Assembly: GCA_023105745.1 (NCBI GenBank)
Contig: JALGQZ010000011.1
Location: 43,430,698-43,494,697, forward strand
Reading direction: 5' to 3'
DNA from: Austropuccinia psidii
Taxonomy: Eukaryota > Basidiomycota > Pucciniomycetes > Pucciniales > Sphaerophragmiaceae
DNA: 64,000 nucleotides
Shown: positions 35,942-46,622 of the stretch, piece after piece
Numbering within the stretch: the first letter of the stretch is position 1
How the letters are laid out: each line of letters begins with the position of its first letter
The notes under the pieces: model-generated
Told to the model about the DNA's origin: nothing
The model's input: only the letters and a program-made list of their open reading frames with translations
Databases searched by the model: none
Made by a program: the position numbers and the translations under genes

Positions 35942-37010
35942 TGGAAGAAAACTACATCCCACTTGAAACCCAGTCACAGGCCAACACACCAGTGACACCC
36001 TCAGAACCAGAGGGCAGCAAGGGTAAAGGAAAAAGGCTTAGTGAAGGCCTCATTACAGCCAAGAAGTGGACACCAATAGCCACTCAGAGGAGTAGAAAAC
36101 CACGAAACTCCGCTTCAATTCAAGGTAAACCAACCTTAACCACTTGTACAGGGAAGATTACAATTATTAACCCAGTTGTAACCTCCAAAGGCAAACTGCC
36201 CAAATCAGCAGATAACAAAGTTGTACAAGGCACAGTCAAAGGTAAATACCCTAAGAACATAAAGGTTTTGACTGCTTGCAAACACTGATATGTCCCCTGC
36301 ATACCTCAGAGACCTTGGCTTCCAAAGGAACCAGCCAGAGGATAGAGCAGGAATGTCTAGAACCAGAAGACCTGAAAGAAGACACATTGGACACAGTGGT
36401 GGATGGCAAAACAATGAGGGAGATAATATCAACCTTGCCATTCACACTCCAATTCAACAGAAACCTCAAACCAGAGGACTGGAAGGATATGGATCAAGTT
36501 CTTCAAATCCACCAACTCCTCAAAGATTTGTTTCAATGGAGCATGGACAACAAGAGGTTCAACCTAGCAACTCACTGGGCAGAACTGGGATCAAGTTGCC
36601 AGAAGATCTGTCTCAAAGAGATAGACTTCAAGGACCTTATGGTAATCACCAAGGGTTGGAACCCTACCAGGCAGCACAGACTCCTGGAGGCAAGGGCACA
36701 GAGGATAAGGGAGAACCAAGCCACTATCCAAGCTATAGAAGAACAGTTAACCCAGACAGGGCCTACTCAGATTCCTTCAGGTTCACAAGGAGCAAGCCAA
36801 ATCAGCTCTCCAGTGGCTTCACACCATTCAGAAACCAGCAGATCAGTGGCCAAGAGTCACCATTCTTCACAATTCCAGGAAGTTTCCAGGAGAAGACAAG
36901 GCAACAAGGGCAAGAACAAAGCCTCCTTCAACCAGAGGAGGAAAGAGTCAGACCCCATGATCCAGAAGCTGTTAGATTTGGTAAAAGAAGTACACAAGAA
37001 CCAGAAGTAG
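35942..37010 (+). CDS. ORF1 (gag-like) protein of the element, spliced
   Basis: The predicted coding parts are A(35390)+35942-36241 and 36310-37010, which give 333 residues and a TAG stop at 37008. Residues 1-100 are polar, rich in Thr, Lys and Ser ([17 protein letters not shown]). The second part has [19 protein letters not shown], an acidic-basic helical stretch (about 170-240, [16 protein letters not shown]), a Ser/His-rich linker ([19 protein letters not shown]) and a basic end ([14 protein letters not shown]). There is no zinc knuckle; that lies in the next frame. I know the same protein from Austropuccinia retroelements as a hypothetical protein and no function is established. It could be a Gag N-terminal portion or an accessory nucleic-acid-binding protein. 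Confidence 0.6.
36242..36309 (+). other. Predicted 68-nt intron inside ORF1
   Basis: The donor GTAAAT at 36242 follows GTCAAAG; the acceptor is CATACCTCAG ending at 36309. Removing it deletes the TGA at 36286-36288 and joins two reading frames through a split codon (G|AG, Glu), giving TVKETLASKG. The decayed copy has ORF1 matches on both sides, and its LTR-2 insertion lies exactly within the matching intron. I recall homologous annotated proteins that read across this junction. Confidence 0.6.
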
Positions 37011-40000
37011 TTGTAAACCACTCTAGAATCAGTAGTCCTAGTAATAGAAACATTACCCCCACTCAGACTGAAAATAACATTATCACATCTGAGAGCAAAA
37101 TCAACAGTGACACACTGTGGTTGCAAATGTCCCAATATGCTGAGCAATCTGCAAAGCAGGCTGCAGAATTTGCAGCTGCCCAAGAGAGGATGAGAAAAAC
37201 TCAAGCCTCATTGGAGCAGATAGCTAAAAACCTTCAGGAAGGATATGCTCAACTGAGCAAAGCCTCTGAAGAAACCAACAAGAGACTGAATCAAGTCTCT
37301 GAAGAACAACACCATAGCAGCAGGGACAGGGAGTGTCTGAACCAAGACATCAACAAATTGTTTGATGCCTACCATAGCTTAAAGCCCCAACCACAAGGCC
37401 AAGCTATGGAGAATCCATATCAACCAGATGACATCAAACCAGATGCCATGTTGTTGAATAAGGCAAGATCTCCATCACAATACCAGGATGGAGATGGCAT
37501 GTCTTATTCAGAGAAGGAAGCCTTGAAACAGCTTCCTGAGGCCTCAAACTGGCCCAAATTCTCTGGATCAGGAGAATATGATCATATGGAGCTCATAGAT
37601 TATATTGATGGACTCTTCATTGATGTACCAAGCATACCAGATTACTGGATTACTGCTAGACTGAATACTGCATTTAAAGTTCATGCAAGTATATGGTACA
37701 CTGAAATGAAAGAAATCCATGGCAGAAGAAATTGGCCATGGTGGAAGAGTCAAATAATCCAAAAGTACAGTAATGGAACTTGGATATGGCAAAAGACCAT
37801 GTCATTTGAAAATGACAAATACTCTGTGGACAAAGATCCATATGAGTGGTGTCTTAGACAGTCTAAAAGACTTAAAGCCATTGATCCTCAAATGAACATT
37901 CAAATGAGGAATCATAAACTTCTGACACAACTGCCAGGAGAACTAGAGAATGCAGTAAAGTGCAGATGCAACCAAAATTGCACTCTATATGATATAGCCA
38001 ATACCTTACAAGACATAAGGAAAAGGACTAATATAGGGAAATTCACCCCATATAGGAGCAATAGTTTCAAAGAGAAACAACCTTTCAGGGTAGAGTTTAA
38101 AGACAAACCCAGAGAAAGAGTGGCAGAAGTGGCAAAGAAGAAGAATTCTTGTCACAATTGTGGTTCAACAGACCACTATGCCAACAACTGTCCAAAAGCA
38201 AAGAAGAAAGTCTATGCTATAGAAAAAGTCCCTGAAGAAGAACCTCCAACAGAGGATTCTGAATCAGATTCTATGGGTGATGCCATTAGAGAACCATCTG
38301 ATGAGGATAAAGACCCAAGAGAGGAATTTCTAGTGGAATACCAAGAGGAAACCCCACTAGAAATCCAGGATATACAGTTGGAAGCAGGCATGCCACAAGA
38401 CACTGCCAACAAGAACTTGTGTAAACATACACAAGATGCACAAACATTCCTGGTTACACCAACCAAAGGAATGGCATATATACATGGAACAGCCACAAAA
38501 ATGACTGTATGTATTGACAATGCTCAGCACCCACTGATCATTGACAGTGGAGCACAATGCTCCATAGTGGCCAGAAATTATCTGGATAACCACTTCCCAA
38601 ACTGGGAAAAAGAACTCTTGCCCACCAGGGCAAAGAACTTTGAGAGTGCATCTGGAAAGATGACCTCTATTGGGACAATTATCAAAGAGATAATTATACC
38701 CCACAGAAAAGGTAATATCAGACTCAACCCAGAGTTTGTAGTGCTTGAAGATGCCCACATCCAAGGGTTTTTACTGGGAACAGATTACCAGAGGATGTAT
38801 GGCATAGATCTTTACAATAGTAAAAATAGGCATATTACCATTGGTACTAACAAGGAAAAGAAATTTTCTCTTGATATATACCAGATATCTTCTCAGGACC
38901 CACTGGAAGAACTTCTGAAAGAATTCAGAGAGGGACAGTTTAGCACTACCCTCACCAGTAAACAAAAGCTAAGTTTACTGAAGATGCTGAGGAAGAATAG
39001 ACCAGCATTTGCCATTGGTGAAGAACCATTAGGCAAGATCAAAGGCCATAATATAGAACTATATCTGGATATAGAAAGGCCTTATCCACCCATGTTAAGG
39101 AGACCTCCTTACCCAGCAAGTCTGGAGACCAGGAAAGAGATTGAGAAACATATCAATGAACTCCTGGACATGGATGTCATTAGGAAGATTGGACATAATG
39201 AAATAGTGGAAATCACCACTCCTGTCCTGATCACCTGGCATGATGGCAAGTATAGATTGTGTGGAGATTTCAGAGCCCTGAATAACTACACAAAAGCAGA
39301 CAGGTACCCTATACCAAGGATACCTCATGCCTTGGATAAGCTAGCCAAAGCCAAATACATAACCAAGATGGATTGTATGAAAGGCTTCCACCAAAATGGA
39401 GTTAAACCAAACTCCATGAAGTTGCTCAGAATAATATGCCATATGGGCATATATGAGTACACCAGGATGCCATTTGGCATCAAGAATGCACCAGCCCACT
39501 TCCAAAGGATGATGGACACCATATTTCAAGAAGAAATAATGGAAGGCTGGATGGTAGTGTATATTGATGATATCATTATATACTCAGAGACATGGGAAGA
39601 CCATGTAAAATACATAGACAGAGTGCTAAGCAAATGTACACCCATCAATCTGAAAATTTCACTTAAAAAGTGTAATTTTGGCCAACAAGAGCTACTAGCT
39701 CTAGGACACAAAGTCTCAGGTCTTAGTCTGGCAATTGACCAGAACAAAGTAGCAGCAGTACTGCAAAAGCCAGTACCAAAGAACATCAAAGAGATGCAAT
39801 ATTTCCTTGGATTTGCTAGCTACTATAGAAACCACATCAAAAACTTTGCCCAGATAACTAGTAGTTTATACAAGTTATGCTCAAAGGATGTAGTTTTTGA
39901 AATAACCAAGGAAAGGAGGGATGAATATGAGAGGATCAAATATGAACTCACAAATGCACCTGTGCTCATCTTGCCTGACTTTGAACTACCATTCAAGTTA

Positions 40001-41686
40001 TATATAGATGCAGCATGCAGCCAAGGCTTGGGAGCAGCCCTTCACCAAAGACAAATTGTGGATGGTGAACCAAGAGAAGGTGTAATATGTTACATCTCCA
40101 GGCAGCTGAAAGATTCACAAGCCAGGTATGGGGCCACCCAGACAGAATGTCTATGTCTAGTCTGGGCTCTAGAAAAACTCCATTATTATTTGGAGGGTGC
40201 AGTCTTTGAAGTCTACACAGACTGTACAGCCTTGAAGTCTTTACTAAACATGAAGACTACTAATAGACACATGCTGAGATGGCAAATAGCCATCCAGGAG
40301 TATAGAGGGAACATGACCATCATATACAAGGAAGGTAAAAGCCATAACAATGCAGATGGCCTTAGCAGATGGCCACTGGACAATGTCAAAAGCAATCCAG
40401 CTTATGACCCTGAAGTTGCTGCAAAAATTCCTATCCATTTTATGGAAATAAATAGGAAGAAAAACTTCAGATTCTCTGAATGGGCACCAGGTAGTGGTAC
40501 CCTTGACAGTGGAAACACTGATTCAGAAGGGACAGAAACCCCCATACTGGGAATAAGTTCCTCAGAATTGCACAATGAATTTTTCAATGCAGTACTGAAA
40601 TATTATGCTAAACACAAACAGTGTAGCATACTACTCCAACTCCTTCAACAAAAATACAGGAGCCCAGAACTGGAAACCCAGCTGGAGGAACCCTGGTTGA
40701 GGGCCTATAAGGACAATAAATTCTTCCTTATAGATGGCCTGATTTATCACAGAGAAAAGCACACTAGTGCACTCACAGTGATAGACAGAGACCACATCTC
40801 TTTAATCCTGCAGGAATGCCATGACTGCCCCTACATGGGACACATGAGTGAGGACAGGACTAAAGAGAGGGTAGCAAGCACAGCTTGGTGGCCCAAGTGG
40901 GAGCAAGAGTTGAGTGAATACATTAACACTTGTGAAAGATGCCAAAAGGCAAATAGAAAACATGGGAAAAAATATGGGTTGCTTCAAAACATAGAAGAAC
41001 CCAAACACCCATGGGAAACCATCAACATGGACTGGGTCACAGGACTTGTCCCAGGAGGCAAAGAAAACTACAATGCCTGCCTAATCATAGTTGATAGATT
41101 CAGAAAGAGCATGAGATGTCTACCATGCCATAAAGAGGACACAGCCATGGACACTGCTCTGTTATTTTGGAATAACATCATATCCACCTGTGGAGTCCCT
41201 AAGATCATAATTAGTGACAGGGACCCAAAATTCACATCTGAATTTTGGACCAATTTATATGACATGCTAGGCACCAAGCTTGCTTTTTCCACAGCTTACC
41301 ATCCACAAACAGATGGCCTAGCTGAGAGGATGATCCAAACAATGGAGGACATCCTCAGGAGGTTCTGTGCCTATGGCATGGAATACAAGGACCATGAGGG
41401 ATATACCCATGATTGGGTCACCCTCTTACCAGCAGTCCAACTGGCTTATAATACAAGCCAGCACTCTACCACAGGAAAAACACCTGCACTGGTAGAGAAA
41501 GGGTGGAATCCCCTGTTACCTGTGGATCACTTGAAGAAAAATCTTCTGACCATCCACCCCACAGCCAAAGACTTCCATGATATGTGGAAGAAAGCCTGTG
41601 ATACTGCTTCCAAATGCATAGCTGAGGCCAAAGAGTATAATAAGCAAAGGTGGGACAAATCACATATGGAACCTGACTTCAAGTAA
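36290..41686 (+). CDS. Gag-Pol polyprotein: capsid, protease, RT, RNase H, integrase
   Basis: The frame is open for 1,798 codons; the true start is unknown because the first ~240 codons overlap ORF1 in another frame. Domains by rough residue are: coiled region 280-370; capsid (retrotrans_gag-like) 416-590 with [15 protein letters not shown]; zinc knuckle [14 protein letters not shown] at about 621; aspartic protease IIDSGAQCS at about 750; RT with [11 protein letters not shown] at about 990, MPFGIKNAP and catalytic YIDD at about 1090; RNase H with [15 protein letters not shown] at about 1240 and YTDC; integrase zinc finger H...H...CERCQK at about 1515-1555; catalytic D (MDWVTG), D (ISDRDPKF) and E (LAERMIQ) at about 1579, 1641 and 1677. 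The frame stops at TAA 41684, where the related copy has GAA, so the last part is cut off by a nonsense change. Confidence 0.9.
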   Translation: MSPAYLRDLGFQRNQPEDRAGMSRTRRPERRHIGHSGGWQNNEGDNINLAIHTPIQQKPQTRGLEGYGSSSSNPPTPQRFVSMEHGQQEVQPSNSLGRTGIKLPEDLSQRDRLQGPYGNHQGLEPYQAAQTPGGKGTEDKGEPSHYPSYRRTVNPDRAYSDSFRFTRSKPNQLSSGFTPFRNQQISGQESPFFTIPGSFQEKTRQQGQEQSLLQPEEERVRPHDPEAVRFGKRSTQEPEVVVNHSRISSPSNRNITPTQTENNIITSESKINSDTLWLQMSQYAEQSAKQAAEFAAAQERMRKTQASLEQIAKNLQEGYAQLSKASEETNKRLNQVSEEQHHSSRDRECLNQDINKLFDAYHSLKPQPQGQAMENPYQPDDIKPDAMLLNKARSPSQYQDGDGMSYSEKEALKQLPEASNWPKFSGSGEYDHMELIDYIDGLFIDVPSIPDYWITARLNTAFKVHASIWYTEMKEIHGRRNWPWWKSQIIQKYSNGTWIWQKTMSFENDKYSVDKDPYEWCLRQSKRLKAIDPQMNIQMRNHKLLTQLPGELENAVKCRCNQNCTLYDIANTLQDIRKRTNIGKFTPYRSNSFKEKQPFRVEFKDKPRERVAEVAKKKNSCHNCGSTDHYANNCPKAKKKVYAIEKVPEEEPPTEDSESDSMGDAIREPSDEDKDPREEFLVEYQEETPLEIQDIQLEAGMPQDTANKNLCKHTQDAQTFLVTPTKGMAYIHGTATKMTVCIDNAQHPLIIDSGAQCSIVARNYLDNHFPNWEKELLPTRAKNFESASGKMTSIGTIIKEIIIPHRKGNIRLNPEFVVLEDAHIQGFLLGTDYQRMYGIDLYNSKNRHITIGTNKEKKFSLDIYQISSQDPLEELLKEFREGQFSTTLTSKQKLSLLKMLRKNRPAFAIGEEPLGKIKGHNIELYLDIERPYPPMLRRPPYPASLETRKEIEKHINELLDMDVIRKIGHNEIVEITTPVLITWHDGKYRLCGDFRALNNYTKADRYPIPRIPHALDKLAKAKYITKMDCMKGFHQNGVKPNSMKLLRIICHMGIYEYTRMPFGIKNAPAHFQRMMDTIFQEEIMEGWMVVYIDDIIIYSETWEDHVKYIDRVLSKCTPINLKISLKKCNFGQQELLALGHKVSGLSLAIDQNKVAAVLQKPVPKNIKEMQYFLGFASYYRNHIKNFAQITSSLYKLCSKDVVFEITKERRDEYERIKYELTNAPVLILPDFELPFKLYIDAACSQGLGAALHQRQIVDGEPREGVICYISRQLKDSQARYGATQTECLCLVWALEKLHYYLEGAVFEVYTDCTALKSLLNMKTTNRHMLRWQIAIQEYRGNMTIIYKEGKSHNNADGLSRWPLDNVKSNPAYDPEVAAKIPIHFMEINRKKNFRFSEWAPGSGTLDSGNTDSEGTETPILGISSSELHNEFFNAVLKYYAKHKQCSILLQLLQQKYRSPELETQLEEPWLRAYKDNKFFLIDGLIYHREKHTSALTVIDRDHISLILQECHDCPYMGHMSEDRTKERVASTAWWPKWEQELSEYINTCERCQKANRKHGKKYGLLQNIEEPKHPWETINMDWVTGLVPGGKENYNACLIIVDRFRKSMRCLPCHKEDTAMDTALLFWNNIISTCGVPKIIISDRDPKFTSEFWTNLYDMLGTKLAFSTAYHPQTDGLAERMIQTMEDILRRFCAYGMEYKDHEGYTHDWVTLLPAVQLAYNTSQHSTTGKTPALVEKGWNPLLPVDHLKKNLLTIHPTAKDFHDMWKKACDTASKCIAEAKEYNKQRWDKSHMEPDFK

Positions 41687-42145
41687 GGGGACCAGGTGTT
41701 AGTGTCTACACTGAGCTTTAACAATCTCAAAGGACCCAAGAAAATGAGAGACTCATTTTTAGGGCCCTTCACTATCATTAAGTTGATAGGGAAGGATGCA
41801 GTAGAGGTCAAGCTCACTGAGGAGTTTTCTAGGAAACACCCAGTCTTTCCAGTAAGCCTGGTCAAACCATACTTCCAAACAGAGGAGGATAAATTCCCCT
41901 CCAGGAAGAAGAACACCACTCCACCAGAAATAGTGGAAGTAGAAGACTCTCCTGGACCTGTGAGTAAAATCATCAGGGCCAGAAAAATCAGACTTAATGG
42001 GAAGGATCAGAGACAATATCTAGTCAGATTCAAGAACCAGACAGCTGACAAAGACAAATGGTTGGCAGAGGATGCCATACCAGATGGGAACCTCCATTTA
42101 AGGAGATTCAGAGCCTCTAGGAGGACTGAACAGTCTCATCAATGA
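41684..42145 (+). pseudogene. Integrase C-terminus and chromodomain, cut off by a stop
   Basis: The frame after the TAA is the same as that of Gag-Pol and runs open to TGA at 42143. It contains the integrase C-terminal fold ([33 protein letters not shown]) and then a chromodomain ([33 protein letters not shown]). In the copy at 62527-63660 the codon at the stop position is Glu ([12 protein letters not shown]), so the split is a point mutation in this copy. In chromoviruses the chromodomain directs integration to chromatin marks. Confidence 0.85.
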
Positions 42146-42154
42146 TGAGCCTCC

Positions 42155-42169
42155 TTTAGAGGGAGGGTA
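42155..42169 (+). other. Polypurine tract
   Basis: TTAGAGGGAGGGTA lies directly before the 3' LTR start at 42170. This is the usual site for plus-strand DNA priming. The reverse copies have the complementary CCTCCCCCT (about 46625) and CCTCCCTCT (about 62506) at the same place. Confidence 0.75.
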
Positions 42170-43600
42170 TGTCAGCCTGTGACTCAAAACCAGAGCACAA
42201 GCATGACAGCCAAAATACCATAAACCAATGGTATAGCCAAAATACCACCAAAACATGGAGCTGAGCCAAATTAGCTCAAAAAGATATCAAAAGAAAGAGG
42301 AAACTCACCTCTTCCTGAAAATATAAGTCCCATCACCATAGGACAAGAAATAACAAAGTTATTCCTGCTCAAAGTCATTGCTGAGCATAAACCTTAATTT
42401 TCACCTCTCATCTAAACTCTAGAAGGAGAGGCTTAACCCCATCAAATGGGTACTCAAAATGAAGCTCTAAGCCAGGGCTATCCAATGGTACCAGCCAAAC
42501 TGAGCTAGCACCAGTATTACTTGAGTTATGGTCAAATTCAGACCAAATAAGGGTGAACAAAACATTCACCTCTCATCTAACTTTTACAGTTTGAGTTTGA
42601 GATACCTGAAGTGGGGTCTTTTTGGAAAGAGCACAATCAGGGCTATCTGATGGTGCCATTCATTTCCTCATAACTCAACTACAACAGAAGTTATTGGCCA
42701 AACAAGCTTAATACAGCTTTTGGCCAGACCACGCCAATGTACAAAAATACTTGTACATGGGGTAACTTTGTCATATTTAATGATAACCATGTCAAGTTGG
42801 GTACCATTGTGTAGAGCTCATACAGAGCTATTCAATGAACCAACTTTGAGCTTGATATCTCAAAAACTGACAGAGGTATGACCATTTTAAGGTCAAAATC
42901 CCACCTGCTGTCAGATACAGCCTTACCATGGGATAATATCCCATAACCATGAATATGAGGTGTCAAATAGACGAAGAAGCATGTTTTTACTTCAATAACT
43001 CATATGTCAGTCAATACTGGGGTCCCATACAGTTTCTGTACAGCATTCTATGCGTCATACACGTCAGAATCAGGCTGTGAGGTCCCCAGATGAAAATTTT
43101 CACCCTGTATTGGTGAAAACTGCCCAGATGTGGTTTCAAAACCACATCTGAGCCCAATACAGGGTATACAGGCTGTTTGCAAACCACAAGCCTGTCATAG
43201 AGAGTGAAAAATCTTCACTTCCTCTACGTGGAAAGGTCTAGCAGCCTTTCCACCCCAATTTCAGGATAAAAGGAGGGCTTTTCACAGCCAAAATCCTCTC
43301 CTCATCCTGCTCTTGAATAACCTACGTAGTAAACTGTCAAAAACAGTTTTACTCTTGGTTAAAGAATCAGGTATAATTATAATCTTTAATTATTGTAGAC
43401 TTTATTATTGTAATCCAACAGATAAAGCCTGCACCCAGGGTTCTCAATAGCGCTCACCACCACTATTTCTCAATAGTAGAACCCTTTTATCTTATTATAA
43501 CCTTTATAAATCTTTTTTTAAATCATTTTCCGTCGTGTCACATACACAGTTAAAGTTGTAATTAGCCTAGTTATACCTTTATCATAGTATCATCCTGACA
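42170..43600 (+). repeat. 3' LTR of the young LTR-1 element
   Basis: It is 1,431 bp and nearly identical to 33931-35345, with about 18 substitutions by eye, one extra base near 42281 and an extra 15 nt at about 43398-43412. It ends CCTGACA and is followed by ATTTT at 43601-43605, the right target duplication. Confidence 0.92.
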
Positions 43601-43605
43601 ATTTT

Positions 43606-45219
43606 AGCCTCCATATAGGTCATTTATTACAGTAAGAAGATCTTGAAAATTTGAAATTATTGATATTTCACTTTGAATATACTTCAAATATAATCTTTTT
43701 GGAGCGAAGGGAAGAAAAAATTCAATTAAAAATTTCTTTTCTCATTAAAAATGAAAGAATACTATTATGAACAGTTACATGATCAATAGATCAATTGAAA
43801 TTCAACTAAAAGGACCCATAGAAAGATATTGAAATAAAATTCAGTCTTAGCTTTAACTAAAATTAGAAAAATGAGATCACTAATTGAAATAATTTCACTT
43901 CCAAAATAATTATTTTTGAAGTAATTTATTCAATTGATAATTTGGTTAGTACTTTATTTCTTACATAATTGGTGATTCAACCCCACTCTTTCTTTGTAGC
44001 TTTTAGATAAAAATTCAAGGGAATGGTAAAATGTATATATATTGAATTAAATAAGAATAATGGGGATATCATTTAAATAGGAAAATACTCATAATAAATA
44101 CACTTTGAATTTGTACCTTTTTTCAAAATGAATATGTGAATCTTCAATAGGTTCAAGTTGAGATTTGGAGGAAAATATTTACCATATGATTGGATGAGTG
44201 TTATTTGAAAGGTTTATTCATTTTGAAATTTTGGAATAATGGTCATTTATAGAGATTCAAAGTCTTTTACAAGAAACTAGACTCTATACTTCTTGCTATA
44301 CACATTTGCATTTATTGAGAAGTTCTCTTGTGAAATTTCTTCTCAAAATAAAAGATCTGAAATGTATGAAACATAAAATATATATGACCTATGGAATATG
44401 GGAGTATGCTTGATAGTTCCTTTTGTTTGATCTTGAAATAAAATTAAAAATGTTTCTCATAGAAGAAAGAATCATAAATCAAATATGTAGGAAATTTCTT
44501 TTTAATATTTGAAAGTAACAATGTAATTCTGTGCACAGATTTCTTTCAAGATATTTTTTGATTGAGATTTCCCTTCAGCAATCATTGAAGTAGTACTATA
44601 GTATATCATAATTATTAATGAAAATAGCAGCTCATTTCAGCAAGACCCATCAATATAGGTCTCAGTACCTTCATCAAAAACTTCTCCAGGAAGGTGATTA
44701 TATGCTCAGAGGAAAAAAAAATTGAGAACAAGGAGATTTTTATCTTTTGAGATATATCAAAAGTGAATTTAGAGAAATTACTTCAGAGATTAAGAAAAAA
44801 CATGCTGCATTAAGAATAAGATAACTCTTCTTTTCAGGATACTTTATTTTATAAGAGATATTATTTTTGAAGGGTCCAGCTTAGGGAGTTCATTTCCATT
44901 TTTCCTTGGTAGTTATATCTAAATATCTCCTTTTTTTATCTTTATATATCCTGATGGAAAGGAGTTGTTTTCCCATTCCACAAATAAGTCACTAAGAATT
45001 CTCTTTAGAAAATAATATATGAAGGAAAAAAAAACTATTTTGAAGCCTTTAAGGCTATAGAACTACCCAAGAGGAGTATTTTGGAGCATAGTATAAGTGG
45101 AATAGATGATATTTTTAGATTATGGTCCCCTTTCTCTTCCAGTGGATTTATTGAAATATGTTTCATAATGAATCTTGAATGAGTATGAATTCCTTGAAGG
45201 TATTTTGTTTCTGCAAGGA
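43606..45219. other. AT-rich spacer between the young and old elements
   Basis: No open frame above 60 codons is present. The first ~20 bases may belong to the relic LTR that was split by the young element. Otherwise no repeat or gene is recognised. Confidence 0.45.
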
Positions 45220-46622
45220 TGTGTCTATGATGGAGTGATAATAAATGTATTTACAAATCTAAATATGACTTTGACTTGCCTTAATGAAGCTAAAATAGGT
45301 TGAAAAAAAATTATAAGAGCTTTAAAATAGAGATATAGTGGTGTTGAGTGCTGTTGAAAGCCCTTTGTGCAGCTTTATCAATTGGGTTATTATAACAAAG
45401 AGTAAAATACTTAATATTAGAAGTAAGCCTGATTTTTTCCAAGAGTATAGCTACTTTTAAAGACTTACTCTGTAGGAATTCAAGAGCAGGATGGGGATTT
45501 CTCTTTTGGGCAGAGAAAGGTCCCTTTTTATCCTGAAAATGGGCGAAAAGGTTCTGTAGACCTGTTCATATAGGAAGAGTGAAGATTTTTCACTCCCAAG
45601 GAATGGCTTGTGGCTCTTACAGCTCCTTTATAGCCTTTATTTGGCTCAGATGTGGCTTCAAAGCCACATCTGGGAAGTTTTCACCAATACAGGGTGAAAG
45701 GTTTCATTTGGGGACAACACAGCCCTCTTCTGATGTGCATGACATGTCAAATGCTGTACAGAACCTTTATGGGCACACCATATTAACCAAACCATGAGTT
45801 ATTGAAGGATAAAAAAGTTCCTTTGTATAATTGACACCTCATATTTAAGGATATGGAAACATATCCCACAGTAAAGGTTTTGGGGCCCAACTGTGGGATT
45901 TTCCCATTAAAACTGCCATACCTTTATTGGTTTTCAAGATAGTTAGCTCAACATTGGTTCATTGTGTATCCTTGAATGGTGTCTAAGCAAGGGTACCCCA
46001 TTTGGTATGGCTAATATTAAACATGGCAAAGTGATATAATCTTTAATTTCCATTATTCAGATGTGGATTTTTCTCAAATCCTGTATGGAACTTGTTTTCT
46101 CCACAACTTCTGTTCTAGATGAGATATGGGGAGCTGGATGGCACCATAAGATAGCCCTGATTGTGCCCTTTCCAAAATACCCCACTTCAATTATCTCACA
46201 CTAAAACTGTAGAAGTTAGATGGGAGGCAAATATTTTATTTACCCTTATTTGGCTTTAATTTGGGGATAAGTTGTGTAGTTTTGATCCAAGCTCAGTTTT
46301 GCTAGTCCCATTGGATATCCCTTACTGAAAGATTAAATTTTAGCACCCATTTGATGGATTCTGCCCCTTTCTCTGAATTTTATATGAGAGGTAAAAATTA
46401 AGATTTATTCTCAGAAGCTATTTGAGCCTGAATAACTTTTTATTATTTGTCCTGTGATTATGGGAGCTTCAAATTTGGAAATAGGTGATGTTCCTCTTTA
46501 TTTTGATACCTTATGGGCTGTTTTGGCTCAGATCCATGTTTTTGGTGGTATTTATCTCTACCATTGGTTTATGGTATTTTGGCTATCATTCTTGTGCTCT
46601 GGTTTTGAGTCACAGGCTGACA
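45220..46622 (-). repeat. 3' LTR of the old reverse element
   Basis: It ends in CAGGCTGACA at 46622, the complement of the LTR start, followed by the complement of a polypurine tract (ACCCTCCCCCT). The left end is decayed (TGTGTCTATGATGG), so the start is taken by alignment with 56605. It contains the palindrome CAGATGTGGCTT / AAGCCACATCTG at 45647-45672 with a compensated base pair. Open frames at 45579-45797 and 46454-46636 lie in it and are not genes. Confidence 0.8.

Larger units (their letters stand above)
33931..43600 (+). mobile_element. Nearly complete LTR-1 Ty3/gypsy chromovirus retrotransposon
   Basis: This 9,670-bp element has two LTRs (1,415 and 1,431 bp), an exact ATTTT target duplication, a leader, a spliced ORF1, a gag-pol frame and a polypurine tract before the 3' LTR. 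The domain order capsid, zinc knuckle, protease, RT, RNase H, integrase, chromodomain is that of chromoviruses. By eye the LTRs differ by roughly 18 substitutions plus a 15-nt and a 1-nt indel (about 1.3 percent), so insertion was fairly recent. A single TAA at 41684 interrupts the pol frame, so this copy is probably not autonomous now. There is no env-like gene. Confidence 0.93.

Noticed and set aside
36960..37010. Programmed -1 frameshift between ORF1 and gag-pol
   Set aside because: I saw no canonical slippery heptamer in the ORF1 frame near its stop. The frame relation alone is not enough, so it is kept only as an open question.
36960..37050. A further intron joining the end of ORF1 to gag-pol (donor GTAAAA at 36981)
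   Set aside because: None of the nearby AG acceptors gives the gag-pol frame with this donor.
36205..42016. Many minus-strand open frames opposite gag-pol
   Set aside because: They are shadows of the plus-strand coding sequence; none has a recognisable domain or conservation of its own.
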